The notes: generated from the sequence alone by a model not told the origin. A stretch of 64,000 bases of DNA from Piezodorus guildinii (GCA_023052935.1 CM041292.1:104587906-104651905); one strand, 5' to 3'. Numbered from the stretch's first letter, positions 35,392 through 46,815 are shown. Translations and numbers: made by a program.

Positions 35392-36594
35392 TGTCATAAA
35401 TTAAAAATTATTTTAGATGTTTAATAAAAATTAGGATATTTTAATTAAACCTAGAATTTTAATACGAAATGTCAGACCATATGTTTACAAATCATTTGTT
35501 AATCAGATAAGGTAGATGAAAAATAACGTTTCTAATTAATTCTTTAAATAAAGGTACTATCAAGAACAAATCTAAATAAAACGACAACCATATTAGCTAA
35601 GGATTAATTGAATACAAAAAATGTACTAACCGAAATTTAAATCAGCTGTGGCTTTTTAAAACGTACTCACCTGTAAAACAACAACAACAAATTAGTATAT
35701 AAGTATATAAAGCTAAAATTCATAAATAAATCAATTAATAAATATTATTTAATATAAGATCATGACTATAAGATCAAATTCGTTATAAAGGGGATAGTTT
35801 CGAAACATAGAAAGACTTAGTTTAAAATAAATTATTATACCGGGCAATATTTCTTGAATGATGCGTTATAAACGAGGCATAGAGGTTAAACGAAGTAAAA
35901 ACAATAAAAAAAAAAAAGTGTAATCATAATATAAAATTAACGTACCAAATTTTATGTCATCATTTCAATAAAACCAAAGAATTGTTTTTTTACACTCATT
36001 ATCCATTGAAAATTGAAAAATGACCTATATACACATAAACTCTATTCATGACTATATTTCTTTTTACCCTCTTTGGACTGATGGATCTCCTCGCAGAATT
36101 CACTCAATACAACCATCAGAGAATCTTTCGAAAAAATGAAGAAGAGACAGAGATGGTGTTCATAATATTGATACCATACCGAAGCCATATTCGACGACAG
36201 AAAAAGTCTTCAGAGATATTGGGTCGCTGCATATAAAATATCATTTTTCACTGGAAAGGTTATCTAGTAAAATACTACACAAATTTATTTAACCCATTCG
36301 AGACAACAGTCCCCCGAAAGTAATATTTTCATTTCTTTGTAATAATGGCTTCAGATAAATTTAACATTTTTTAGTGCACAGTAAAACCAATGCCAATTTT
36401 TTTTTCCTGAACTTTACATTACTAAAGTACGACTACTTTACTCAGAATAACTGATAATTGCTCATAATCATTACTCTTATTTCACACACGGTGTGCAATC
36501 AGTCTCGAATGGGTTAAAATAATCTCTCTCATTTTGTTTTGATTTTTATCTTTTCTCTCAATGAAATAAAAATATCGTGATTTTAAAAAGAGAT
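35392..36594. other. AT-rich intron sequence
   Basis: A/T-rich throughout. A 62-residue frame at 36048-36236 has no motif. Confidence 0.55.
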
Positions 36595-36790
36595 GATGTC
36601 AGAAAATGTGTTTTCCACCAGAAAATCATTTTCGAAAATTTTACCTTTATAGTAGTCGTCAGAAAAGAAAGAACTCTGTCGGAGATATGTCTGGCAAATA
36701 AGGTGGGTGGGGTGTACAAGGACTCCGTAACACAGTTCGTATAGTTTTAACTGCCTGTCGTGAAGGAGTTTAAATTCATATTTTAGACAA
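36595..36790 (-). pseudogene. Mariner-like transposase fragment
   Basis: The minus strand at 36665-36718 reads CTPHPPYLPDISPTEFFLF, the block around the third catalytic aspartate of mariner transposases (HPPYSPDLAP type). Upstream QAVKTIRTVLRS and downstream, in another frame, SDDYYKGKIFENDF continue it. Stops and a frame change make it a relic. No terminal inverted repeats were located. Confidence 0.75.
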
Positions 36791-36799
36791 CATTTTTAT

Positions 36800-37035
36800 G
36801 CATTAGTCAATATCAGTGCAATTAACTCTGGTTCATCGTAGTCAATTGCTGGTGGAAGTCTTACCCTCTGTTAGTTACCCAAAACAAAGTCGCCACACAT
36901 TTTTGTTTAGACCACTGGCGAATGGTCTGTTTATTGCAACAACCTATCCCGAACGTCATGGTGATATTTCTTGCAGGTTGGGCTTCCGAGTGCCCAAGTT
37001 CACCTTTAAATCCCTAATCCTATATAATAGACAGT
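36800..37035. other. GC-richer segment beside the mariner relic, unidentified
   Basis: A 73-residue plus-strand frame (36816-37037) covers it with no recognised domain. It may be part of the same old transposon. Confidence 0.25.
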
Positions 37036-37090
37036 GAATAAAATATAGATAGCGAAAAATTCAATATAGTTGGGAAATAAAATAAAAAAA

Positions 37091-37640
37091 TGGTGCGGAA
37101 ACACACGACTTTCACTTACCTCCGTATCTAAAATCGGTTAAATAATTTTCAAATCCAATTAGATATAAAAATGAGTGTAAGTAATAAATAATTAATTCAA
37201 TTGAATTTCTATAGAACATGCGTTTTATTAAAAAATGTATTATATTATCATCTAAAACAATCAGTTAGTCTCATCGGCTATAATATTTATATAATAATTT
37301 TTTTTAAATATTTAGCTTCCTTACGGTGTATTATAAATGTATATTACTGTTCTTACATTAAAAATCCACCAAAAAATATATTTTTGCAATTTTCTCCTTT
37401 AGTTGGTCATCAAATTCGTCCAACTTGTATATTTACCGGTTTTTTATTGAATGAAAAAACACAAATAAATTGATGAGGTTATTTTTATAGAATCTACAAA
37501 ATTAAAGGTAAAATCAGTGAAATACAATTTAAAATATCGGCATTTAAGCCCTGTCAGACTATTTCAATCAGAATGAAACCTACATAATATTAAAGCTCAT
37601 TAAATTTTACATCGATATTTCAAATATTGGTAAGTGAAAG
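37091..37640 (+). repeat. 0.9-kb repeat family, copy with central deletions
   Basis: TGGTGCGGAAACACACGACT + TTTCACTTACCTCC at the left end; ATATTGGTAAGTGAAAG at the right end. It retains TTCGTCCAACTTGTATATTT and CCCTGTCAGACTATTTCAAT but lacks the GGGACCCTAAAACG block. Confidence 0.85.
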
Positions 37641-38052
37641 AAAAAAAAATACGGGATTAATTTCATCTCAATATATATTTATACATATTTAAACATAAGC
37701 GTAGTAAAATGAAGAACTCAACTAATCCCACTTAGAATTTCTGAACTAATATTAACAGATATGTCATAAAAACGACCTAATAATTTGAATAGTTTAAATT
37801 AATGGAGTCTGGAAGAATCCAAGTTCATTGGACTAACATCAGGAAAAAGCGTGAAAAATAAATTTAAAAAACTGAGGTGGAGATCAGTGTGAAAAATTTC
37901 GAATAAGTAGGCAGAAACAAACAGATGTGAGCAAGGATTAGAAAGAATAGCTATTTCCTCATCGTGCAGAATAAAGCGATAAAATCCCAATTATTATTTT
38001 ATTAAATTTCACAGGATATATAAATTTTAATGATTCAATCATGTTCAATTCA
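37641..38052. other. AT-rich intron sequence
   Basis: No recognised feature. Confidence 0.55.
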
Positions 38053-38057
38053 AGTAG

Positions 38058-38215
38058 TGTTGTATTTATACTAATAATAAATACATATAAACCCAGATAT
38101 TAGGCTTTTATTGACTATAAACCACAACAGTAGTAAACATTTAAAACATTTTTAGAACAAACTAAACATATGTTAAATTAAACAAGTGAAATTATAACCA
38201 TTCATTTTCATCACA
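38058..38215 (-). repeat. 3' LTR of the Ty3/gypsy element (158 bp)
   Basis: Bounded by TG...CA ends and AGTAG at 38053-38057. It contains ATATTAGGCTTTTATTGACT. An AATAAA signal on the minus strand (within CAATAAAAG) could serve 3' processing. Confidence 0.93.
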
Positions 38216-38228
38216 TTTCTCCCCCTCT
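38216..38228 (-). promoter_or_regulatory. Polypurine tract of the Ty3/gypsy element
   Basis: AGAGGGGGAGAAA on the minus strand, directly before the 3' LTR. This is the expected position of the plus-strand DNA primer. Confidence 0.85.
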
Positions 38229-38238
38229 ATATTCTGAA

Positions 38239-39237
38239 CTAAAACTTAGTTACATAGTCCTTCAAATAAGCAGGAGGCTTGATAGTTCGTCTAGGCCTTA
38301 AGGTTTCAGTTTCAGGTGAGTCGCTTTGAACTGGCTGTTCGATATTTCGAGAACTGGTGTTGTTTAGCTCAACGGTGGACGGTAGACTTGCTTCAGCTCG
38401 ACCTGCCTCAGGGTTTGGTTGAATTTGAGACACTTCTCTTTGTTCTTCTATGAGTGGAGGGGCTTCAGCTATTCTTAGAAATAGATCCGTGTTCCCTCTA
38501 GGGGCAAGTTGTCGTAGCGAGACAGTTGACTCACTTCCATCTTTCCGCCGAATATATGCATATTGGGGGTTTGCTTCTAGAAGTTCAGTTTCTTCAACCA
38601 AGTCGTCATACTTGCTGGACCGTACGTTTCGTTTGATGAGTACAGGCCCAGGTGTGGTAAGCCAAGTAGGTAGAGCTTCTCCGTTTGAAGTTCGGCGCGG
38701 AAAACTGAAGAACCGTTCATGAAGAGTACAATTAGTAGCCGTGCATAATAGAGACCGAATAGAGTGAAGAGCCTCCGGGAGAACGTCTTCCCAATCGCGA
38801 GTCTGGAGATTTTTGGTCTTGAGAGTTAAATTAATTGTTTTCCACAAAGTACCATTCAAACGCTCCACCTGCCCATTCCCTTGAGGATCATAGGGCGTTG
38901 AGTGGCTAGTGGCTATTCCATTGGAATGTAGGAATGATATTAATTCCTTTAAAATAAAAGATGACCCTCTGTCAGAGTACAAATAAGCTGGAGTCCCAAA
39001 CAGCATAAAAAGATCTGTAAGGCATTTTATAACAGTACCAGAGGTTGTGTCTTTACAAGCATTGGCGAACGGGAATCTAGAGTATTCATTTATGATGGTT
39101 AGAATGAAGTAATTCCGCGTCTTTGAGGGAATCGGGCCCTTGAAATCTACATTGATTCGCTCAAAGGGAGTAGTTGCCTTGATCAGAGTTCCCCGAGATT
39201 TGTGAAAACGGGTTTGACTTCGGCACAAATCGAACAA
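38239..39237 (-). pseudogene. Integrase catalytic core and C-terminus (Ty3/gypsy)
   Basis: Open for 332 codons. The DDE triad is visible as D in INVDFKG, D in LYSDRGSSF and E in GNGQVERLNGT. A C-terminal region follows with GPVLIKRN and QYAYIRRKDGSES, then a Pro/Glu/Ser-rich tail ending RRTIKPPAYLKDYV. Integrase inserts the cDNA into host DNA. Its N-terminal zinc domain lies in another frame at 39183-39575, so a frame break near 39183-39237 cuts the protein. The terminal R-P-P-x-L-x-D-Y motif is common in gypsy-type polyproteins. Confidence 0.93.
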
Positions 39238-39575
39238 GCAGAGTTGACCCTTCTAACATCATCGATTGAAAACGGGAGATTCCTGCAACGCAGCCAGTGA
39301 ACCATTCTGGTAATACCGGGATGGTTGAGAGATTGATGCAATTCCAACAGTCGATCATTGGATATGGAGCTACAAACTCTAGAAAGGGCATCAGTCTCTA
39401 CGTTTTCTCTTCCAGAGCGGTAGGATATATCGAACTGGAAAGGAGCTAATTCAAGTCGCCAACGTAGAATTTTATCATTTTTTATTTTGCTCGAGTGTTT
39501 TTGATTGAATACGAAAGAGAGAGCTTGTTGATCTGTTAGTAATTGAAAATTTCTCCCTAAAAGAAGTACCTCCAT
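39183..39575 (-). pseudogene. RNase H end and integrase zinc-binding domain
   Basis: Carries the RNase H tail (LTDQQALSFVFNQ ... ETDALSR, the DALSR box) followed by the integrase H-H-C-C finger: H and H in LHQSLNHPG, then C and C in ACSICAE. It is offset from both neighbours by frame changes. Confidence 0.9.
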
Positions 39576-40137
39576 TTCTTAAGAGATTCCACAATTGCAG
39601 CTGCTTCCTTCTCAATCGCAGGGTGTGCACGTTCAGACTTAGCGAGTGTACGTGAGAACGCCACGGGCGTCCACCCTTACTCAAAGTTGCGGCCAAGGCG
39701 ACATCTGAAGCATCTGTCTCTACCACCATCTGTTCAGTATCATTTATTGTGGTAACTGTAGCATCAGCAATACTTTGTTTTAGGCTCTCAAAATCTTCAA
39801 TAGTTTGATGATGCAGAGGGAAGACCTTAGTCAGTGATCTGATTTTATCTGAGTAATGTGCAATCCATTTTGAATAGTGAGCAAAGAGCCCTAGAGCACG
39901 CTTCAGTGACGCAGCGTTATGAGAAGGGGGCATTTCTAAAAGGGGTTTGAGGCGCTCCGGATCCGGTAGAATATCGTTATGGGATACCAAATGCCCAAGC
40001 AAATATACGGACGTTAGATTGAATTTGCTTTTCCCTTGGTTGATTTTGAGATTGTATTTGTCGAGGGCTGCAAGGAGTCGAGAGAGATTCAGATCATAGT
40101 CCTTTTTATCGTACCCAAATACAGTAATGTCATCCAA
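39475..40137 (-). pseudogene. Reverse transcriptase second half and RNase H start
   Basis: Begins just at the catalytic DD of the RT active site (DDITVFG), then shows KSKFNLTSVYLLGHLVS, the connection region ALGLFAHYSKWI and the first RNase H acid in ETDASDVALAA. Past that the frame is lost, and the last 50 or so residues are out-of-frame. Confidence 0.9.
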
Positions 40138-41119
40138 GTATGAAAACCTCTCCAGTTAGTTTCTCTTGGGTTATAACCTTGTCAATAACACGCTGGAAAC
40201 AGGCAACACCATTCGTCACACCGAAAGAGATTCGGGTGAATTGGTAGAGTTTTCCCGCAGCCTCGAAAGCCGTAAAAGGTTTTTCTTCTTCTAAAATGGG
40301 TACCTGGTGATATGCCGACTGAAGGTCAATCGTGCTGAATATTTTGTAGGCAGCAACTTTTCTAACCAAATCATCGATGTTTGGGAGCGGATATGCGTCA
40401 AGAAACGTAAATTTATTAATTGTCTGCGAGTAGTCAATAACCATGCGTTTTTTGTGGTGGTCACTCTCAGTAATTAGTACTTGAGCTCTCCAAGGAGAGT
40501 TGCTTTCCTCAATCACTCCCTCAGATAAGAGTTTGGAAGTTTCATCCCGTATGAACGTAAGGTCAGCTTCGGTGTATCGCCTAGACTTTATGGCAATAGG
40601 CTTGCAGTCTGTTGATAGGTTATCAAACAAGCGAGGAGGTTCTACAGAGGCACAGGTAGCAGAACATATATTGAGTGGGAGCTTTAATCCACCAAAAGAA
40701 ATTGAAACATCAGAGTATTCCCCGAGTATGTCATGTCCGATTAGTACTTCAGCACAAAGGCCTTTCATGACTGTTAATTTGCATGAAGGGTACATATGTT
40801 CATATATTTTGAGGTCGACCTGAACATAACCTTCGATTGCAGAGGAAAGAGAAGTTGATGCCATTGAGAATCTTCCCTCTCCCGGAAAAAGAGGAATTTT
40901 GTGTTTTAGAGTGAAAATGTGGTCTATAAAGCTAGAGGAGCTTCCAGTGTCAATCAAGCAACGAGCATGGATGTCATTTATTTCTACTGAAATAACAGCT
41001 CGATTCAGCTGATTCAAGTGTTCCTTGTTGACTGTCGCAATGATGGAAGCGGAAACTTTAGGGATAGCACTTTTTCTACATGCCTTAGCATAATGCACCT
41101 TGATGGCACATTTCCAACA
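40130..41119 (-). pseudogene. Second zinc knuckle, protease and reverse transcriptase first half
   Basis: Directly after the in-frame stop at 41120-41122, the same frame encodes a second CCHC knuckle (CWKCAIKVHYAKAC). Next are the aspartic protease site LIDTGSSSSF, IGHDILG, and RT motifs YPLPNIDDLV, STIDLQSAYHQVPI and FTRISFGVTNG. The frame is lost just before the YxDD box. Confidence 0.92.
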
Positions 41120-41841
41120 TTAAGCGTTTCGTGCAGGGCATTTAGGGCGGGGATGTTTGTTAAGATCGCAAAAATAGCATTTATCACCCGATCTGCTGAA
41201 CTTGGGGATTGCACATAGAGTAGAATCTGTTACCTGTGCAGAAGCAAACTCATGAGATGAAATAGGGGTGCAGCTAGCGCTAGAATAACTGCTCAAAGGT
41301 TGAATGTACCCCTCAGCCTGTTTTTGAGCTGCCTCCAATGCGAGGGCTTGGTTGATAGCCTCATCTAGACCTAAGGTGTCATTTTCTAACAAACTCTGAC
41401 GAATCTGAGTGGACAGCAGGCCATTGAATGTGATGAATGCGTCACGGATGTATTGATTTTTGTGATCCAAGGCATTTACGGCCTTAAAGTCGCAATCCTT
41501 ACTAAGGATTTTTAAGGTTTGGATATATTGGCCTATTGATTCAGTAGATAGTTGTTTCCGAACTGCCAAAATATGACGAGCATAAATTTTGCTTTTATTT
41601 TTAGGAATACTGAGTTCAAAGTATTTATAACCTCAGTGTAAGAATTACAATCGCTGATAAATTCATAAACATCATAGGATAGGAAATTAATGATTACCTT
41701 AAGCTTATCTTCGTCATTAAGATGTTCCGTTGTAGTATCGACGAAGTTTTGAAACGTCTTCAGCCAGTGGGTCCACTCTTTAGCTGCAGTCGGAGAGTCG
41801 GGTTTCGCATCGAAGCGGCTCGGCTTGAGAAACTTGTCCAT
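41120..41841 (-). pseudogene. Gag (capsid and first zinc knuckle)
   Basis: The likely ATG is at 41839-41841 (MDKFLKPSRFDAKPD), only a few tens of bases after the LTR. A frame change lies between 41533 and 41569. The C-terminus has one CX2CX4HX4C nucleocapsid knuckle (CYFCDLNKHPRPKC) and stops at 41120-41122. Gag would form the particle that packages the element's RNA. Confidence 0.9.
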
Positions 41842-41853
41842 AGTTATTTGATT

Positions 41854-41870
41854 GTTTATAGTCAATAAAA
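41854..41870 (-). promoter_or_regulatory. Putative primer-binding site of self-priming type
   Basis: The 17 bases next to the 5' LTR (minus strand TTTTATTGACTATAAAC) are an exact reverse complement of an LTR-internal segment as it reads on that strand. On the plus strand, 41854-41870 is inverted relative to 38106-38122 (perfect) and 41917-41933 (one mismatch). No site complementary to a tRNA 3' CCA end is seen. Tf1/sushi-type elements prime from their own RNA 5' end in this way; that use here is inferred. Confidence 0.5.
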
Positions 41871-42017
41871 TTGTATTTATACTAATTATAAATACATATA
41901 AACCCAGATATTAGGCTTTTATTGACTTTAAACCACAACAGTAGTAAACATTTTCAGAACAAACTAAACATATGTTAAATTAAACAAGTGAAATTATAAC
42001 CATTCATTTTCATCACA
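41869..42017 (-). repeat. 5' LTR of the Ty3/gypsy element (149 bp)
   Basis: Matches the other LTR apart from a 9-base deletion, a few substitutions and three differing bases at its inner edge (41869-41871). AGTAG follows at 42018-42022. Confidence 0.93.
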
Positions 42018-42022
42018 AGTAG

Positions 42023-42331
42023 TTAGTTTTTGGAACACACATAAGGCTGGAATCGATCACGCCAGGGCCCTGACATAAACTCCACACCCACTCACCCTAA
42101 TTAACATCAAGAACAAATGGGCAGAACAAACAAGGCCCTTCAAACGTATTAATATAACGAGGCTTCCTCCCTTGCCTTGCTACTCCTCTTGCTTCCGATA
42201 TTAATATAGCATTCAATATCTTAGCTCTCTGTAACTGTCTATACCTTCTAGCAATCAATACCACATGCAGAGCAAGAAGATTAATAACACTATAGCATAA
42301 TGGGTTGTTAATATAGTTAAAAACAAAAATA
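42023..42331. other. Intron sequence
   Basis: A slightly GC-richer patch (42040-42210) without a recognised feature. Confidence 0.4.
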
Positions 42332-43220
42332 TGGTGCGCGCAACATGACTTTCACTTATCTTCCATGTTAAAATCAATTTAAGAACTTAAATATCGTTAG
42401 AGATGAAATAAGTTTTACGAATTAATTAAATTTATTTTCGATAGAAACATGTGGTTTATTAAATAACCTATTATATTGTTATATAAAACAATGAGTTAAT
42501 TGTATCCGCTTTTCATCACTCTCCATTACATTTTACATCTTTGCGTACGAGATAATTTTTTTTCTAAAATTGTTAGCTTTCCAACGGTATATTATACGTA
42601 TAATACTGTTCTTATAAAAATAATAAAAAATAAACAAATTAAAAAATTGTTTTGCTATTTTATCATTTCTTTAGTAATCAAATTCGTCCAACTTGTATAT
42701 GTAGCCGTCCTCCATCAATGTCATTAAGATGATATGGTTAATCTTTTGGAATGTACAAAATTAAAGGTAGTTCAGGGGAAGAAAGTTTAAAATACAGACA
42801 TTAAAGCCCTGTCAGGCTATTTCGATCAGAATGAAACCAATATGATATTATAGCCCACTGAATTCTAAATCAATAAAGAGAGTTTAATCAAAATTATTAG
42901 AGACGTTTGTAAGTAAATTGTAAAAAGATGCAAAATGTATGGTATGAAGTACCACTTCCGGTCAGCTGATTTTAAAGAAAAAGTTGCTGGAATGTCTCAG
43001 GCGTATAGTTGTCTCAAATATGAAATTTCATTTCAATACTCCTCTTCGTTTTAGTGCTGGACTTGCCACAAACACACGGACACACAGGCCTTTTTGGACT
43101 TGGTTATTAGGACTCAGGGGACCCTAAAACGTGTATTTCCGTTGAAAACTGGAATACAAAAATTTTCACGACCGCAATAATTTTTCTTACTATATATTTT
43201 ATATGTAGCTAAGTGAAAGG
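42332..43220 (+). repeat. 0.9-kb repeat family, full-length copy (889 bp)
   Basis: TGGTGCGCGCAACATGACTT at the left end and GTAGCTAAGTGAAAGG at the right end. All inner landmarks are present, including CCACTTCCGGTCAGCTGATT and GGGGACCCTAAAACGTGTAT. Confidence 0.88.
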
Positions 43221-43605
43221 AAAAATGAGATATATATCTTAACATGTAATTTGGATTAAATCGTCCAAAATAAACTAACAGAGAAGATATAATTTAACGA
43301 ATAAACGATGCTTCTTGCCTTTCTAAAACTTCTTTAGGAGTTTGAAAAAAATCGTAATAATCGCTAAACCTGATTGTGTAAGTATGAAATATAAAATCAA
43401 AACAAAAAGAAAAGAACTGCGATTAAATGCACATTTTGGCCTTCTTAGTTATGATCTAGGTACTGATGCCCCCAGTTAGTGAGATAGATAACTACGTAAA
43501 AATCACTACAGTAATATAAACATTTTAGACACGAAAAAATGGTAAATGGGTGCAATAAAAACTATGAAAATAGATTTTAGCACACATATATTTTTTTCAT
43601 GAAAG

Positions 43606-43856
43606 GGAGGGGTATCTTCTAGAGGATAAAGCACCAGTCTACTGTTCTCCAGGTCTCAAGTACAAATCCTGGCTGTGACAGAATAATTATTTATGCCTTA
43701 GGGTGAGCCTGGGGTATATAGAACCTTCTGGGGCAACCCAACCACTACAAAGTGCGAAACCAAAAATTTAGGATATAACCTTGCGGCTGATATTAACAGT
43801 ACGAATATCTATATGCACTGAACCTTCATTAGTTGTAGAGGTACACATTTTGTTTA
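43606..43856 (+). mobile_element. SINE family A, diverged full-length copy, 8-bp target duplications
   Basis: Head TCTAGAGGATAAAGC ... AGTACAAATCCTGGCTGTGA, decayed body, end AGTTGTAGAGGTACACATTT. catgaaag flanks it at 43598-43605 and 43857-43864. Confidence 0.8.
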
Positions 43857-44399
43857 CATGAAAGAATCAAGTGAAATAAGTATGCAAACAAAAATTATTT
43901 TAAGGCTTTAATTACGGCTGACGAAGATACATATAATATTTTATGTATAAAGAATGGTGTTTACTTAAATAATATTGTCGAAAACTGAGACAGCCCTATT
44001 TAACAATTTTCTTTATTAATATATAAATCAAATACTGATAAAAGTATTATTATTGATATATATTGAGGAGGTCATGGTTGGAGTGGGGGTAGTTAATGGG
44101 TAGTGAAATTTCATATCTCTTAGCACTTTTACTAACCCTTAGCTAGGGTAATATGTTTAATAGTACCTCCAATCATTAAAAAAAGTATATATAATTAGAT
44201 AAAGTTAAAATTAAGGAATTAAACATCTAAAGCAGTTTTCTGGTAAATTATTTTGACTGAATAAATGAACAGTGAAGTAATAACCTATGATGAGTGAAAT
44301 TATGAAAAAAGGCAGAATTGCGGTTCTGGATGAAAAAGTAATTTTTGAAACTGAAGTGATTAATACTGTTGCATTGCAAGAGATGCATTGACTTTTATG

Positions 44400-44760
44400 G
44401 GCTTCCTCCAAGCCCCGAGGAATGGCATTCCCGGTTAATTAATATATGATTATCCCCGAAGCGACTTGGGGTATAAATTATCCTAAAGCCTTCGTTATGG
44501 CTAGCTCCTTTATCTTTTGATTAATTCGGCACCCGGTGGAATACGATTAAAATGCTAATCTCGAGGCTCTCCATCTAATTCCATTTCCTTTAAACCTCTG
44601 CCCTGCCTTGGTGGGACTAATCAGGTCCATCCCACCGCCTCATTTGGAACCCATTAACTATTCCCGTCCCATCTGCTGTAACCCTTAATGTCTGTATTAG
44701 CACGCATTAGAGTTCCATATTAGTGTTATCTTATTGTCCGCTGTAATCCTAACCAAGTAA
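44400..44760. promoter_or_regulatory. Candidate conserved non-coding element rich in TAAT cores
   Basis: GC-richer than its surroundings, with no simple repeats and stops in all frames. It is packed with homeodomain-type cores (TTAATTAAT, TGATTAATTC, CTAATCTC, TCTAATTCC, ACTAATCAGG, TATTAGCACGCATTAG). Developmental enhancers in large introns look like this, but conservation cannot be tested here. Confidence 0.35.
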
Positions 44761-44866
44761 AAACTTGTAAATTTAGCACAATAAAAAAATATTGGTGCGG
44801 ACCATCAGCTGTAGTAGAATAAAAAAAAACACAATTATTCTGGGACTCGGTCTCTTAAGAATAAAA

Positions 44867-44988
44867 AACCTGTACCACTACAACCCATGAAGGGTCTTGG
44901 GCTCAGTACATAAGAGATTCGTACTGTTTCTAGGCCAACGGCAGTGCAATGAGGTGATTAGGCCTTAATCACGCTCAGCCGCCAGGTA
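44867..44988 (-). mobile_element. SINE family A, 5'-truncated, 12-bp target duplications
   Basis: Contains CTACAACCCATGAAGGGTCT and CGTACTGTTTCTAGGCCAAC in inverted orientation, but no head. ttaagaataaaa lies at 44855-44866 and 44989-45000. Confidence 0.85.
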
Positions 44989-45000
44989 TTAAGAATAAAA

Positions 45001-46479
45001 GTTTAGTAAAATTTAGATGTATATTAATCGTTTTGAAAAACTTTTAAACTCCATGAATGTATAAATATATACCTATTTATATATTTTATTCATGCACATT
45101 TTAATATAATAGAAAATATCACCTTCAACATTCATGGGCAATAGCTTAATGCTAAAAGAAACAATTCAGTATAAACGCTATAAATTATAAATGAATCGGT
45201 ACAGACCTAAGCGAATAATGAACATGTTCATAAGATTCATCTTCAGTACCTGGAGGAGGTCTGCAGCTATTTGTTTATTCGGGGAGTTGTTGTGGCCCCT
45301 ACCTTCCATACGTAAAATATTTCGGACCATACCTTCACCAAATCGTCTACTACCAACACCCTCCGTACACCCACAGTATCCTGGAATTTAAATCCTTAGT
45401 CCACTCACTTGAAACTAGATCTCGCCATTCTGACCTTTACATTCTTACCTACGAAACTAAATCTTTTGATCATTTATTTTATGTCCGCTGGGCAGCCTTC
45501 GGGAATACCCTACCTACTCACATTCCCTTATCCTATTTAAATCCTACCTTTTCCAACATCTTCTAGCATCCCGAAAGGCAACAAATGTAAAATTGAAGTA
45601 CCATTATCCTTTATTTAATATAACACATACTTATTTATTTTACCCAAACCCTAGCGCTGAGGAATAATTAATTTATGTTCAATTTATACAACTCTAGTAT
45701 CTTCCTTCTCTGAGTTTTTTTCTCTCTTTCCTTTATTGTTTGTTTATCATCCATTTTTTTTTTTTTTTTTTACATATAAATAGGTTTTATATTTTGTTTA
45801 CACATTAGTAAATAAAAATGATTGGTCTCTCGGCAAGACACGTTATATTAGAGTCAATTTACTGTACAATATTGTTATTCTTATGGGACATGGTACCAGA
45901 ATGAAGATTTTTAATTTAAATATTATTATTTTCTACATATTTACTTATTGTATTCTTTAGTACAGTTGTAAATTACTATAAATAAATATATATTATTATT
46001 TGATTTCCATTTCTATTTCTAAATATTACCTCAAATCGTTCACACTCTTTCATGTTGTTAATTAATTGTGAACCCTTATTTCATGCTAACAAAAAGGAAA
46101 ATATTTCAATTTGATCCTAATAAGCTTTTTTTTAAATATTTATAATAACCCTAAAATTTTGAATAATATTTTTACTTCCTAAACGGTTATCAACATTTAG
46201 ACAGATAGGCTATTATTCTGTAATGTAAAAAAAAAAAAAAAAAATACTAGTTGTATCTACATCATTTCCAACATCATTCACGCACTCCAAATAAAAAATA
46301 CCTTTCAAACAGGAACATCTCTTTAAATGCCACACCTGAAAAAGAGATCTTTATTACAGAAATATTATATATGATTTCATGTAGAGAGAACATAATTTTA
46401 TTTTAAATTAAATATATTAAAATTAGTCTGAAGAGCAAGTAAATAACAATTCTTAATTTTAAGGTTTTTGTGATCAAAC
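45001..46479. other. Intron sequence; possible old coding remnant at 45185-45600
   Basis: 45185-45600 is less A/T-rich and reads partly open on the plus strand (for example TYETKSFDHLFYVRWAAFG), perhaps a decayed LINE C-terminus. The remainder is A/T-rich, with T-run 45754-45772 and A-run 46228-46245. Confidence 0.35.
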
Positions 46480-46815
46480 AGCATTGAGGTCAAGTCATTG
46501 ATTTTCACGTCCGATTACTTATACAAACTTCAAAATGACATTTGTATACTATAACAACACAAGTTCAGAAGAAATGATAGCATCATTAGATCAGTGCTGT
46601 AGAGAAATACATATGGAACAGAAATATACATTAGTTCCATGGAAACCAACAGTTCAGAATACTAGGCGAAAGGAAGTCGTATTGACAAGACTCCGAATTG
46701 GGCACACACGACTGATCCACCAATATTTGCTGACCAGAACCAAGACCACTCTACACACTGTCATAGGTACATACGTATCAGTGACCGTACTACTAATAGA
46801 ATCAAAGCAATAGAT
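46480..46815 (+). mobile_element. LINE C-terminal fragment
   Basis: The plus-strand frame 46535-46813 contains RRKEVVLTRLRIGHTRLIHQ. This is the conserved tail block after the RNase H region of Jockey/I-group LINEs, preceded by a divergent LVPWKP segment. The usual following cysteine motif is missing. No element ends were located. Confidence 0.8.

Larger units (their letters stand above)
38058..42017 (-). mobile_element. Ty3/gypsy LTR retrotransposon, nearly complete but broken; 5-bp TSD AGTAG
   Basis: A 3960-bp element on the minus strand with the order gag-protease-RT-RNase H-integrase, the order that defines Ty3/gypsy (Metaviridae). LTRs start TGTGATG and end ACA (minus strand). The target duplication AGTAG is at 38053-38057 and 42018-42022. 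The coding part is interrupted by frame changes near 41533-41569, 40130-40140, 39575-39620 and 39183-39237, and by an in-frame stop at 41120-41122, so this copy cannot make its own proteins. The LTRs differ at only a few bases plus a 9-base indel, so insertion is fairly recent relative to the frame damage. No envelope gene. Confidence 0.95.
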
